Shown here piece after piece: positions 1 to 7,355 of a stretch of 15,498 nt of DNA. Location of the stretch: positions 1-15,498 of the forward strand of contig CALYVE010000009.1 in NCBI GenBank assembly GCA_945492935.1, given 5' to 3'. The stretch is from an uncultured Lachnospiraceae bacterium. Lineage in GTDB: Bacteria > Bacillota > Clostridia > Lachnospirales > Lachnospiraceae. How positions within the stretch are numbered: position 1 is the stretch's first letter; every line of letters starts with the position of its first letter. The position numbers were made by a program, and so were the translations under genes. The notes below the pieces were generated by a model. It was not told the origin of the DNA. It searched no databases and saw nothing but the letters and a program-made list of their open reading frames with translations.

Positions 1-1501
1 CATAAAAATCCGGTTCATGGCAGACAAGCAATAAAGAACCTTTGTACTGCTGTAATGCTCTTTTGAGTTCTTCTTTTGCGTCGACATCCAAATGGTTCGT
101 CGGCTCATCCAAAATCAAAAGATTCGTCTCTCGATTAATCAGCTTACACAAACGGACTTTCGCCTGCTCTCCACCGCTTAACACCTTGACCTTACTCTCT
201 ATGTGTTTCGTCGTAAGACCACATTTTGCAAGTGCCGAACGAACCTCATATTGAGAATACGAAGGAAACTCCTGCCAAATTTCCTCCATACAGGTATTCT
301 CTGTTCCCGCCATCTCCTGCTCAAAATATCCAAGAAACAGATAATCTCCGAGTGTAGCCTTGCCTGAAATAGGTTCGAGCAACCCAAGCAGGCTCTTAAG
401 CAATGTACTCTTGCCAATACCGTTTGTTCCGACAATTGCTATCTTCTCTCCACGCTCCATGCGAAGATTGATTGGTTTTGAAAGCGGAGCATTCTTATCG
501 TATCCAATTACGAGATCCTCTGTTTCAAAAAGCATCTTTCCGGGCGTACGTGCTTCCTTGAAATGAAATTCCGGCTTTGGCTTTTCCTTTGCAAGTTCTA
601 TCACTTCCATCTTGTCCAATTTCTTTTGTCTTGACATAGCCATATTTCGAGTCGCAACACGCGCTTTATTTCGCGCGACAAAATCCTTAAGCTCACTAAT
701 CTCCTGTTGTTGCTTACGATAGGCTGCCTCAAGCTGCGCTTTCTTTGCCTCATAAACCTCCTGGAACTCTTCGTAGTTTCCGACATATCGATCAAGCTTC
801 TGATTCTCCATATGATAGATTATGTTAACTACATCATTTAAAAACGGAATATCATGACTGATTAAAATAAAAGCATTCTCATAGTCGAGCAAATATCGTT
901 TGAGCCATTCAATATGCTCAGCATCCAAATAGTTCGTCGGCTCATCCAAAAGTAAAATCTCCGGCTTCTCAAGGAGAAGCTTTGCAAGTAGCACCTTGGT
1001 TCGCTGTCCACCGCTTAAATCTGCAACATCATGATCAAGGCCGAGTTCGAGCAAGCCAAGTGCTCTTGCCACCTGCTCCGTCTTTGCATCAATCATATAA
1101 AAATCATTATTCGTAAGAAGATCCTGTAATGTACCTACCTCTTCCATCTTATCAGCAATCTCTTCGTCTGTAGCATCTGCCATACTCTCATAGATTTGAT
1201 TGATACGCTCCTCCATATCAAACAAATAACCAAACGCTGATTTTAATACTGTCTCAATTGTCATCCCGGGTGTAAGAGCTGTATGCTGATCCAAATATCC
1301 GACGCGGACGTTCCGGTTCCATTCAACAGTTCCTTCATCCGGCATCAGCTTACCGGTAACAATATTCATAAAGGTACTTTTGCCTTCCCCGTTTGCACCA
1401 ACAAGACCTATATGTTCTCCTTTCAGTAAGCGAAATGAAACATCATCAAATATCGCTCGATCTCCAAATCCATGTGTTAAGTGTTCTACGTTAAGTATCA
1501 T
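1..1501 (-). CDS. ABC-F family ATPase, 3' end cut by window edge
   Basis: Cytoplasmic ABC protein with two nucleotide-binding domains and no membrane segment, the ABC-F layout; such proteins act on the ribosome (translation or stalling relief). Five hundred codons are present. Domain 1 has Walker A GANGEGKST (residues 35-43), signature LSGGQ (162-166), Walker B LLLDEPTN (183-190) and switch His in ISHD (near 214). A charged linker of about 230-320 is followed by domain 2 with GTNGIGKST (358-366), LSGGE (441-445) and LLILDEPTN (461-469). The domain 2 switch loop reads VCHEPDFY, not the usual SHDRxF. The reading frame continues past base 1, so only a short C-terminal piece is missing. The start ATG at 1501 has GAGAGG about 5-10 nt upstream. 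It lies 46 nt downstream of a second ABC-F gene, so the two are probably co-transcribed. It is not recognisably one of the named antibiotic-protection proteins. Confidence 0.93.
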   Translation of the reverse strand, partial: MILNVEHLTHGFGDRAIFDDVSFRLLKGEHIGLVGANGEGKSTFMNIVTGKLMPDEGTVEWNRNVRVGYLDQHTALTPGMTIETVLKSAFGYLFDMEERINQIYESMADATDEEIADKMEEVGTLQDLLTNNDFYMIDAKTEQVARALGLLELGLDHDVADLSGGQRTKVLLAKLLLEKPEILLLDEPTNYLDAEHIEWLKRYLLDYENAFILISHDIPFLNDVVNIIYHMENQKLDRYVGNYEEFQEVYEAKKAQLEAAYRKQQQEISELKDFVARNKARVATRNMAMSRQKKLDKMEVIELAKEKPKPEFHFKEARTPGKMLFETEDLVIGYDKNAPLSKPINLRMERGEKIAIVGTNGIGKSTLLKSLLGLLEPISGKATLGDYLFLGYFEQEMAGTENTCMEEIWQEFPSYSQYEVRSALAKCGLTTKHIESKVKVLSGGEQAKVRLCKLINRETNLLILDEPTNHLDVDAKEELKRALQQYKGSLLLVCHEPDFY

Positions 1502-1547
1502 ATATTCCTCTCAAATCAAGTATTCCTATAACAGGAACGCAATGCAA

Positions 1548-3386
1548 TCATTTCTGTTTTTCAGCCGCAATACGTTCTGCCAAATCATTTAAATATATCC
1601 ATCGTTCCATCTTTTCATCAAGGAAGGCCGATGTTTTTTCGCGCTCCTCAAGTAATTCTTTTAGTTTCACGCTATTCGTTGCATTCACCTGCATCAAAGC
1701 ATCAATTTCTTCAAGCTTTGCCTCAAGCCCTGCAATATCATCATCGATTGTATCAAATTCACGTTGTTCATTATAGGTAAATTTGAGTTTTTTAGGTGTT
1801 GGGTTGTTTGCCTTCCAGTTTTTGCCGTTTTCCTTTGTCTCGGACTTTGATTGTTTGGCGCCCATGCTAATCAGAGAACCATCTTCGTTATAGAGTCCCG
1901 GATGTCTCGTCACACGTGCAATTAAATAATCGGAATAATTACCCTCATACTGTCCAATGCAACCATTTCCTTCAAGCGCAAGAATACGATTTGCAATACG
2001 GTCCAGAAAATACCGATCATGCGAAACAACAACCGTGATTCCCTGAAAGCCATCCAAGTAATCCTCTAATACATTGAGTGTCTGTATATCCAGGTCATTT
2101 GTCGGCTCGTCAAAAATCAGAACATTCGGAGCCTGCATTAAAATCCGCAACAAATACAACCTGCGTCGTTCTCCGCCGGATAGTTTGCCAATTTTTGACC
2201 ATTGAAGAGCACCCTCAAACAAAAATCGTTCCATCAGAGCAGAGGCTGTAATTTTGCCATCATCCGTCTGAATGTATTCAGCCTCCTCACGGACATAATC
2301 AATTGCTTTCATGTTCTCATCCATATGAACATTTGTCTGTGCGAAATACCCGATACGAATTGTATCCCCAATTTCGATGATTCCATTATCCGGCTTCAGT
2401 TCTCCAACAATAAGCTTCAGCAATGTACTTTTGCCACTGCCGTTTGGACCTACAATGCCGATTCTGTCATCCCGTAGAAAATTATATGAATAATCGCGTA
2501 TGATGCATTTTTCATCGAAGCTCTTTGAAACATTCTTCAATTCGATTGTTTTTTTACCCATGCGAGAGGCAACCGAAGACATTTCGACCTGACCTTCCAT
2601 AATCGGTCCGTCCATCTCCATCAGTTGTTCAATCCGTTGAATATGTGCTTTTTGCTTGGTCGAACGCGCCCGTGCACCTCTTGCCAGCCACGCAAGTTCC
2701 TTTCGGAGAATATTCTTACGCTTTTTTTCTGCAGATATTTCTGCATTATGTCGTTGCATCTTCCGTCCGACATATTCCGCGTATGTTCCAATATAGCTAT
2801 AAATATTACCATGCAAAACCTCAACGATACGGTCAACAACACGGTCAAGGAAATATCTGTCATGCGTTACCATGACAACCGCTCCCTTATATGCCAAAAG
2901 ATACTCCTCCAGCCAAAGGCTCATCTCATGATCCAAATGGTTTGTCGGCTCATCTAATATTAACAGGTCAACAGGAAGTAACAATGCATTCACGAGCGCA
3001 ACCTTCTTTTGCTGACCACCCGAAAGCTTTGCGACTGAAAAATCATATTCGGTAATTCCAAGCTTCCCAAGCATTGCTTTTGCTTCTGCAATCAAAGAAG
3101 AATCGCTAATATCAATGCCTCGCATAACTGCATCAAGAATAGTCTCATCCATGTGAAACACCGGTGTCTGAACAAGGTATGCATACTTGACATGATTTGC
3201 CATGATAACCTCGCCCTCATCCGGTTCCTCCACGCCGGCAATAATTTTTAGCAATGTACTTTTGCCCATGCCGTTCGTACCGATAACCCCAATCTTCTCA
3301 CCTTCCTGGACGCTGAATGAAGCATTGCAAAAAAGCATGCGGTCTGTATATGATTTTGAAAAATTATCGATTGTTAATATGTTCAT
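1548..3386 (-). CDS. uup: ABC-F family ATPase, Uup-like
   Basis: A 612-residue soluble twin-ABC protein. Domain 1: Walker A GTNGMGKST (36-44), LSGGQ (121-125), LLILDEPTN (141-149), switch VTHDRYF (173-179). A basic linker (about 190-275, rich in Arg and Lys) corresponds to the arm that reaches into the ribosomal P site in ABC-F proteins. Domain 2: GPNGSGKST (313-321), LSGGE (402-406), Walker B with DEPTN (426-430), VSHDRYF (454-460). A hydrophilic tether (about 500-540) leads to a C-terminal coiled-coil segment (about 540-610), the hallmark of Uup as opposed to most other ABC-F members. Uup is linked in E. coli to ribosome function and to limiting precise transposon excision. The start ATG at 3386 follows the upstream sensor gene by 19 nt and has only a weak ribosome site, suggesting translational coupling. 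The symbol is by resemblance of layout. Confidence 0.92.
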   Translation of the reverse strand: MNILTIDNFSKSYTDRMLFCNASFSVQEGEKIGVIGTNGMGKSTLLKIIAGVEEPDEGEVIMANHVKYAYLVQTPVFHMDETILDAVMRGIDISDSSLIAEAKAMLGKLGITEYDFSVAKLSGGQQKKVALVNALLLPVDLLILDEPTNHLDHEMSLWLEEYLLAYKGAVVMVTHDRYFLDRVVDRIVEVLHGNIYSYIGTYAEYVGRKMQRHNAEISAEKKRKNILRKELAWLARGARARSTKQKAHIQRIEQLMEMDGPIMEGQVEMSSVASRMGKKTIELKNVSKSFDEKCIIRDYSYNFLRDDRIGIVGPNGSGKSTLLKLIVGELKPDNGIIEIGDTIRIGYFAQTNVHMDENMKAIDYVREEAEYIQTDDGKITASALMERFLFEGALQWSKIGKLSGGERRRLYLLRILMQAPNVLIFDEPTNDLDIQTLNVLEDYLDGFQGITVVVSHDRYFLDRIANRILALEGNGCIGQYEGNYSDYLIARVTRHPGLYNEDGSLISMGAKQSKSETKENGKNWKANNPTPKKLKFTYNEQREFDTIDDDIAGLEAKLEEIDALMQVNATNSVKLKELLEEREKTSAFLDEKMERWIYLNDLAERIAAEKQK

Positions 3387-3405
3387 TTATAGAAATCCAA
3401 ATCTT

Positions 3406-6141
3406 TTATATTTTCATAAAGCCAATATTCCATTCAGAGCGTTGCTGCTGATACTTCAAAATCTCTGAAACAACCTCCTTGTCCAATACAACACGAGGTT
3501 CTTCACTTGGTTTTGCTGTATAGAAGCCTTGAATCAAGTCTACTCCGAGGTTAATGACTGCGCGCAGTTCTTCCGATGTGCGAACACCCTCTGCCAAAGC
3601 GCTTATGTGATTGTTATGTGCAAATTCGACGATGCTTCGAACGAAATGCTGCTTATGCGGATTCTTCTCTATCTCGCTGATAAGCATCTGATCAATCTTT
3701 ACATACTGCGGCATGTATCGAAGCAGGTTGTTGATATTGGAATAACCTGAGCCATAATCATCCAGTGCCATCTCAAGATGAATACGTGAATGCTGTTCCT
3801 TGAGCTGGGCAAGCTGTGCGTCACTGAGCTCTGATTCTTCCGTAATTTCGATAACTATGTTGCGAGAGAAACGCGATAATAAGCCCTCAACACGTTTCAT
3901 ATCTTCGTCTGTCAATTGGTAAGCCGGCAGTGAATTCATAAATATCTTACGATTGCCAACACGGTCACCATACTGCTCCATCAAGCCAAGCACGTTGTAG
4001 AACGTTGCCTTCTCGATGTCATACAATCTTCCAAGACAGGCTGCTCCCTCCAAAATCTGTCCCGGTGACAGTAAATAAGGATCCACACTTCTCATAAGTA
4101 CTTCATAACCAAAAATCGATCCGTCTCTTGCACGTACCAATGGCTGGAAATGATATTCAAAAAGATTGTCATCTATAATTTTTGATACTACCTGATTTCG
4201 ACGAATATCATCCTCTGATAAATTGGTCATTGCAAGCATATTGCGTCGCTTGTCAGACTTCTTGCGATTCTTAAGATTAACAACTCGGTTAATTAGATAT
4301 TCAAGCGAGCCATCTCTATCATAATTCGCTGTCTGTACAGCATATTCCACATGAACCGTAAACTGACGATCTCCTAAAACCGATATATTGCTAAGCTTTG
4401 TACGAACACAATTGATCACATCCTCTGTACGCCACTCGGCAGAACTTCCAATCAGCATAATCAGAAATTCGTCATTACACATACGACAGACAATCTCCTG
4501 ATCCGACACGGAATCCTGCAAAATGCGCGCAAGCAAATTAATCGCACGGTCGCCAATATCGCGACCAAACTGCGAATTAATTGATTTGAGATCCTGAATG
4601 TCAAGAGCCAGAATATTAATCGCAATCTGTTGCTTTCGACAAGTCTCATACATAGGAACGGCCTTTTGCAAAAAGCCCTGATAGTTATATAATCCGGTTA
4701 AGGCATCTCGAATCTGGTCCGCCTTCATCTTCTCAATCAGCTGCTGCAATCCAAGCTGCCTAAAGCAGGCTTCCATTCCTTGCATAATACTCTTCATCCA
4801 GACACGGAAAGTCTCATCGTAATGAAAATGCCTTCCACTATATGTCACAACCGAATAACCGAAGCACCGATCATTAAAATAAATCGGGTTAAAAACGTAT
4901 ACCATCGGAGCAGGTGTTTCCTCCCAAAGATCCGGTAACATTTTTTTTGTTTCGAAGCTATCCTCGTTCGAAATCACATTATTAAGGTTTTCGTCATTTC
5001 CCTGGCAGCGAAGAACACGGTACATCTGCTCCGGATAGCCGATATGTCTGGCACCATCCCCAATATATTTATCCGCAATCATAAGGTTATCAATTAAGCA
5101 TATATGAAAAGTCTTAAACGGACGTATCTGATATGTGTAATCCATTACCGTCTGATAGAAATTTGCAAAATCTGTCTGTGACAAAAGATCCTCTGTAATA
5201 TCATTAAAATCTGAGGAATAGCTACGATCCGAATGAACCGTTTTCCATTCATCTCTTAAATTCTTTGTTACAATAATATCATATGCCTCACAGCCACAGC
5301 TTCCACCCATGTAGATTTCTGCGGTCTTATCTAACAAAGGCTCGGGCTTGCCGGTTAATGCATTGTGAAGCCACTGCATAGAATAAGCACCATAGGTTCC
5401 AAACGGAAGTGTTACAGACGTAAGAGGAATCGGACTTGTCTTACCTTCATCAATGGACTCATAACCTGTTATAGCAATATCTTCCGGAACACGTACTCCA
5501 TGCTCTGTTAAATATGCGGCTGCACCAATTGCCATACAGTCATTCGCACAAATAAGCGCACGGGGTCTGTTCTCTAGCTTGAGGATTTTTCTTGCAATTG
5601 CATTGCCGCTGTCATACCAATAATTTCCATGAAATACCCACTCATCACGAACAGCCAAACCATGTTCTTCCATACTGTCATAAAATGCCTGCAAACGCTG
5701 AACGGAATGTGGATGTTCCTTCTTACCGCCGATAAAGGCAATATCCTTATATCCGTGAATCTCAATCATATGATCAACAATCTGTCGCATAGGGACATAA
5801 TGATCAATCTTGATGGTCGGATAATATGGATTATCAAGTTCAAATACCAAAACCGGTCCATGAAAGCGTTCACGCATACGTTGCAATATGCGATCACTCA
5901 CACCCGGTACAAGCACGGTATCAGGCATAAACAAAATCGCGTCAAACATATCATACTGAATCAACTCGTAAATATTAGAGTCTCCTGCACTACGCATATC
6001 TGTTGTCTGAAATTTCTGGTACATCGCAAACATACAAACATCATAGTCAAGCTCATATGCACGCTTGGAAAACCTGGTCAAAAATTCATTCTGTCTGTAT
6101 TCATCTATTTGTGCAGTAATTACTGCGATTCTCTTACGCAT
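3406..6141 (-). CDS. LacI-like sensor with degenerate GGDEF and intact EAL domain
   Basis: A 911-residue cytoplasmic protein with no signal peptide, membrane helix or DNA-binding domain. Residues 1-280 resemble the LacI/periplasmic-binding type I ligand domain (RIAVIT at the N-terminus, FIGGKKEHP, ICANDCMAIGAA, VPEDIAITGYES), ending in SCGC (281-284). Residues about 300-470 look GAF-like. The GGDEF domain (479-625) keeps DALTGLYN but its signature is CNDEF (555-559), so cyclase activity is doubtful. The EAL domain (about 658-890) retains E680 (in EVL), N736, E765, D794-D795, K815 and E851, the residues expected for metal binding and catalysis, so it probably hydrolyses c-di-GMP. Inference: a soluble sugar-like or nucleoside-like ligand controls c-di-GMP turnover. 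ATG 6141 has GGAGG 8 nt upstream, and a promoter lies at 6231-6259. It is first in a likely operon with two ABC-F genes. Confidence 0.93.
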   Translation of the reverse strand: MRKRIAVITAQIDEYRQNEFLTRFSKRAYELDYDVCMFAMYQKFQTTDMRSAGDSNIYELIQYDMFDAILFMPDTVLVPGVSDRILQRMRERFHGPVLVFELDNPYYPTIKIDHYVPMRQIVDHMIEIHGYKDIAFIGGKKEHPHSVQRLQAFYDSMEEHGLAVRDEWVFHGNYWYDSGNAIARKILKLENRPRALICANDCMAIGAAAYLTEHGVRVPEDIAITGYESIDEGKTSPIPLTSVTLPFGTYGAYSMQWLHNALTGKPEPLLDKTAEIYMGGSCGCEAYDIIVTKNLRDEWKTVHSDRSYSSDFNDITEDLLSQTDFANFYQTVMDYTYQIRPFKTFHICLIDNLMIADKYIGDGARHIGYPEQMYRVLRCQGNDENLNNVISNEDSFETKKMLPDLWEETPAPMVYVFNPIYFNDRCFGYSVVTYSGRHFHYDETFRVWMKSIMQGMEACFRQLGLQQLIEKMKADQIRDALTGLYNYQGFLQKAVPMYETCRKQQIAINILALDIQDLKSINSQFGRDIGDRAINLLARILQDSVSDQEIVCRMCNDEFLIMLIGSSAEWRTEDVINCVRTKLSNISVLGDRQFTVHVEYAVQTANYDRDGSLEYLINRVVNLKNRKKSDKRRNMLAMTNLSEDDIRRNQVVSKIIDDNLFEYHFQPLVRARDGSIFGYEVLMRSVDPYLLSPGQILEGAACLGRLYDIEKATFYNVLGLMEQYGDRVGNRKIFMNSLPAYQLTDEDMKRVEGLLSRFSRNIVIEITEESELSDAQLAQLKEQHSRIHLEMALDDYGSGYSNINNLLRYMPQYVKIDQMLISEIEKNPHKQHFVRSIVEFAHNNHISALAEGVRTSEELRAVINLGVDLIQGFYTAKPSEEPRVVLDKEVVSEILKYQQQRSEWNIGFMKI

Positions 6142-6149
6142 ACCTCACG

Positions 6150-6154
6150 CCTCC
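6150..6154 (-). promoter_or_regulatory. Ribosome binding site of the GGDEF/EAL gene
   Basis: GGAGG on the minus strand, 8 nt before ATG 6141. It fixes the start of the sensor gene; no upstream in-frame alternative has a comparable site. Confidence 0.8.
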
Positions 6155-6230
6155 ATTATAAAAACGTACTGCATGTTATTTCATCCATACCTTTGTAAAG
6201 CGCATTCCTATAGATGCCTATACAGAGTTT

Positions 6231-6259
6231 ATTATACAAAAAAAGCGTCGAAAATGCAA
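6231..6259 (-). promoter_or_regulatory. Sigma-A type promoter of the GGDEF/EAL operon
   Basis: On the minus strand TTGCAT (6259-6254), a 17-nt spacer and a perfect TATAAT (6236-6231). Transcription would start near 6224, giving a leader of about 83 nt. The -35 box lies in the loop and descending arm of the preceding terminator and the spacer includes that terminator's T-tract, so the two signals share DNA. Confidence 0.75.
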
Positions 6260-6274
6260 ACTTTTCAACGCTTT
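6238..6274 (-). terminator. Intrinsic terminator of the radical SAM/DUF4130 operon
   Basis: Minus-strand hairpin with arms AAAGCGTTGAAAA (6274-6262) and TTTTCGACGCTTT (6254-6242), 13 pairs including one T-G wobble, and a 7-nt loop. Counting from the end of the GC part, seven T residues follow (6244-6238). It lies about 190 nt after the DUF4130 stop codon. Confidence 0.85.
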
Positions 6275-6309
6275 AGTTTCTGTCAAGGAATCGTTGACAC
6301 GTTTCTTAA

Positions 6310-6454
6310 CCGGATGCTTTCTTTATGGTTTTCCGGATGCTTTCTTTATGGTTTTCCGGAGGCTTTCTTCACGGTTTATTCTGAAACTTTCTTTACGGTT
6401 TTCCGAATGTTTTCTTCGCGATTTAACCCGCATGTTTTCTTCACGGTGATGGTT
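6310..6454. repeat. 23-nt imperfect tandem repeat array, about six copies
   Basis: On the plus strand units begin CCGGATGC and continue TTTCTTTATGGTTTT. Copies 1 (6310-6332) and 2 (6333-6355) are identical. Copies at 6356-6380, 6381-6402, 6403-6426 and 6427 to about 6454 diverge progressively and vary from 22 to 28 nt. The array lies in the predicted 3' untranslated region of the DUF4130 transcript, between its stop codon and the terminator. There are no spacers, so it is a minisatellite and not a CRISPR. Confidence 0.85.
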
Positions 6455-6463
6455 CCTTGAGTT

Positions 6464-7228
6464 TTATTGCATAAATTCTGTCGCATGTTTACGCTTCCAG
6501 ATAGGGAACAATGTTCTCTGGCATCTTCGATTTTCACGTTCCTTAATGCTAATTGCATGAAAGAAACCACGCCACATATCCGTGTAAGGGTCCTCGTATG
6601 TTTCGGTTGTCCGAAGAGCTTCGAACTCCTCACTTGTCAGATAGCGCAAATACGTCTCCCCATCCTTGGGATGCACACAGGCAGTCTTTCGATTATCATC
6701 AATAATCATCCAGTGTTCGGATGGCATACGGTCTTCAAAATGTCTTCCAACCAACATAATAACATCGCTTCTCGGTTCCAGATGACAGACGTAGACCTGG
6801 TTATTCAAGGAATTAAATCTGGCAAACTCCAGAAAATGATGACTCTCATTTGCCACCTTACGCTTAATATCAAAAATTCTCATAACATGTGGATTTGCAT
6901 GCATACTACATACTGCAGGACCGGTCGCAAAACCTACCCGTAAAAAATTGTAGATTGCCTGTAATGCATCCTCACGAATCGACAAGGAAGCATAGTAAAC
7001 ATAGCTATAAGCCTCATAGCTTATCTGCCCTTTAATAGAGCGCACGACCTTCTGCACCTTATCCATATCGGCATCAACATGGATATATTGATCAAACAGG
7101 CTTTCCTGAAAGATTGGTTCTCGCTGCACATGAACATTCTCATGACCAATTTTCAAGGCCTCTTCCCATGCAACATAAATGCACGTCATCATATCTTCGA
7201 ATCTGTCTTTACAAGTAAAAATCTTCAT
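6464..7228 (-). CDS. DUF4130 protein (TIGR03915-like), partner of radical SAM DNA-repair protein
   Basis: A 254-residue soluble protein matching the DUF4130 / 'putative DNA metabolism protein' family by its overall pattern: an N-terminal FTCKDRFEDMMTCIYVAW segment, GFATGPAVC mid-protein, ESHHFLEFARF (128-138), a conserved HFEDRMPSEHWMIIDD block (163-178), and a C-terminal stretch (about 215-252) with MWRGFF, IKEREN and RRCQ. The biochemical activity is unknown to me. In other bacteria this domain can be fused to a UdgX-type uracil-DNA-binding domain, and it regularly neighbours the radical SAM family found immediately upstream here. No glycosylase domain is present in this protein or window. 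I chose ATG 7228 because AGGTG (7239-7235) sits 6 nt before it; a GTG at 7237 would add three residues but is itself part of that site. It is second gene of the LexA-controlled unit. Confidence 0.85.
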   Translation of the reverse strand: MKIFTCKDRFEDMMTCIYVAWEEALKIGHENVHVQREPIFQESLFDQYIHVDADMDKVQKVVRSIKGQISYEAYSYVYYASLSIREDALQAIYNFLRVGFATGPAVCSMHANPHVMRIFDIKRKVANESHHFLEFARFNSLNNQVYVCHLEPRSDVIMLVGRHFEDRMPSEHWMIIDDNRKTACVHPKDGETYLRYLTSEEFEALRTTETYEDPYTDMWRGFFHAISIKERENRRCQRTLFPIWKRKHATEFMQ

Positions 7229-7234
7229 TTCTAT

Positions 7235-7239
7235 CACCT
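7235..7239 (-). promoter_or_regulatory. Ribosome binding site deciding the DUF4130 start
   Basis: AGGTG on the minus strand, continuing AT, is a good match to the anti-SD and lies 6 nt before ATG 7228. It favours that codon over the GTG at 7237, which overlaps the site. Confidence 0.7.
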
Positions 7240-7261
7240 ACAACCAGTCAAACATTCTGTA

Positions 7262-7303
7262 GTGAACTACCCATTGTCTAAAGCCAATGGGCTTCCTGCT
7301 TCA
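7262..7303 (-). mobile_element. Orphan IS200/IS605-type right-end (omega-RNA-like) hairpin
   Basis: On the minus strand GAAGCAGGAAG is followed by a perfect 7-bp hairpin, CCCATTG (7291-7285) / CAATGGG (7276-7270), with loop GCTTTAGA, then TAGTTCAC ending at 7262. The order GGAAG, hairpin with a CTTTAG loop, GGGTAGTTCAC is the pattern I know from right ends of IS605-group elements, where it also forms the 3' end of the TnpB guide RNA scaffold. No tnpA, tnpB or left end was seen nearby, so this is a remnant or a short non-autonomous element. It lies in the 127-nt gap between the radical SAM and DUF4130 genes. Recognition is from memory and not from a search. Confidence 0.55.
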
Positions 7304-7314
7304 ACAAGTTACTA

Positions 7315-7323
7315 ATTATAGCA
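7315..7323 (-). promoter_or_regulatory. Possible extended -10 promoter upstream of DUF4130
   Basis: TGCTATAAT on the minus strand (7323-7315) is a perfect extended -10. No good -35 lies 16-18 nt upstream. Transcription from here would start near 7308, just ahead of the IS605-like hairpin, and continue into DUF4130. It could give that gene an SOS-independent basal level. Confidence 0.45.
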
Positions 7324-7355
7324 AAATCAAAAGAATGCCACAGCAGTTCATGCTG

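Larger units (their letters stand above)
6142..6463. other. Intergenic region between SOS operon and sensor operon
   Basis: This 322-nt gap has no credible gene. From right to left it holds a 23-nt tandem repeat array (about 6310-6454), an inverted repeat TGTCAA/TTGACA (6281-6299), the terminator of the DUF4130 operon (6238-6274), the overlapping promoter of the sensor gene (6231-6259), and an approximately 83-nt 5' leader with the ribosome site. The leader shows no recognisable c-di-GMP riboswitch core. Confidence 0.8.

Noticed and set aside
1523..1537. Inverted repeat TTCCT/AGGAA between the two ABC-F genes
   Set aside because: A 5-bp stem without a T-tract is too weak to call a terminator or attenuator.
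1..3386. ABC-F antibiotic-protection (Msr/Vga/Lsa-type) genes
   Set aside because: One has the Uup C-terminal coiled coil and the other has no feature pointing to a resistance subfamily. Neither has an attenuation leader or a mobile context.
5629..6198. 189-codon plus-strand frame opposite the sensor gene
   Set aside because: It is antisense to the ligand-binding domain and lacks a ribosome site or protein-like motifs.
6142..6230. c-di-GMP riboswitch in the leader of the EAL gene
   Set aside because: I could not find the conserved core or paired elements of GEMM-type riboswitches in this short leader.
6310..6454. Possible CRISPR array
   Set aside because: Repeats are directly adjacent with no unique spacers, and there are no cas genes. 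It is a tandem repeat.
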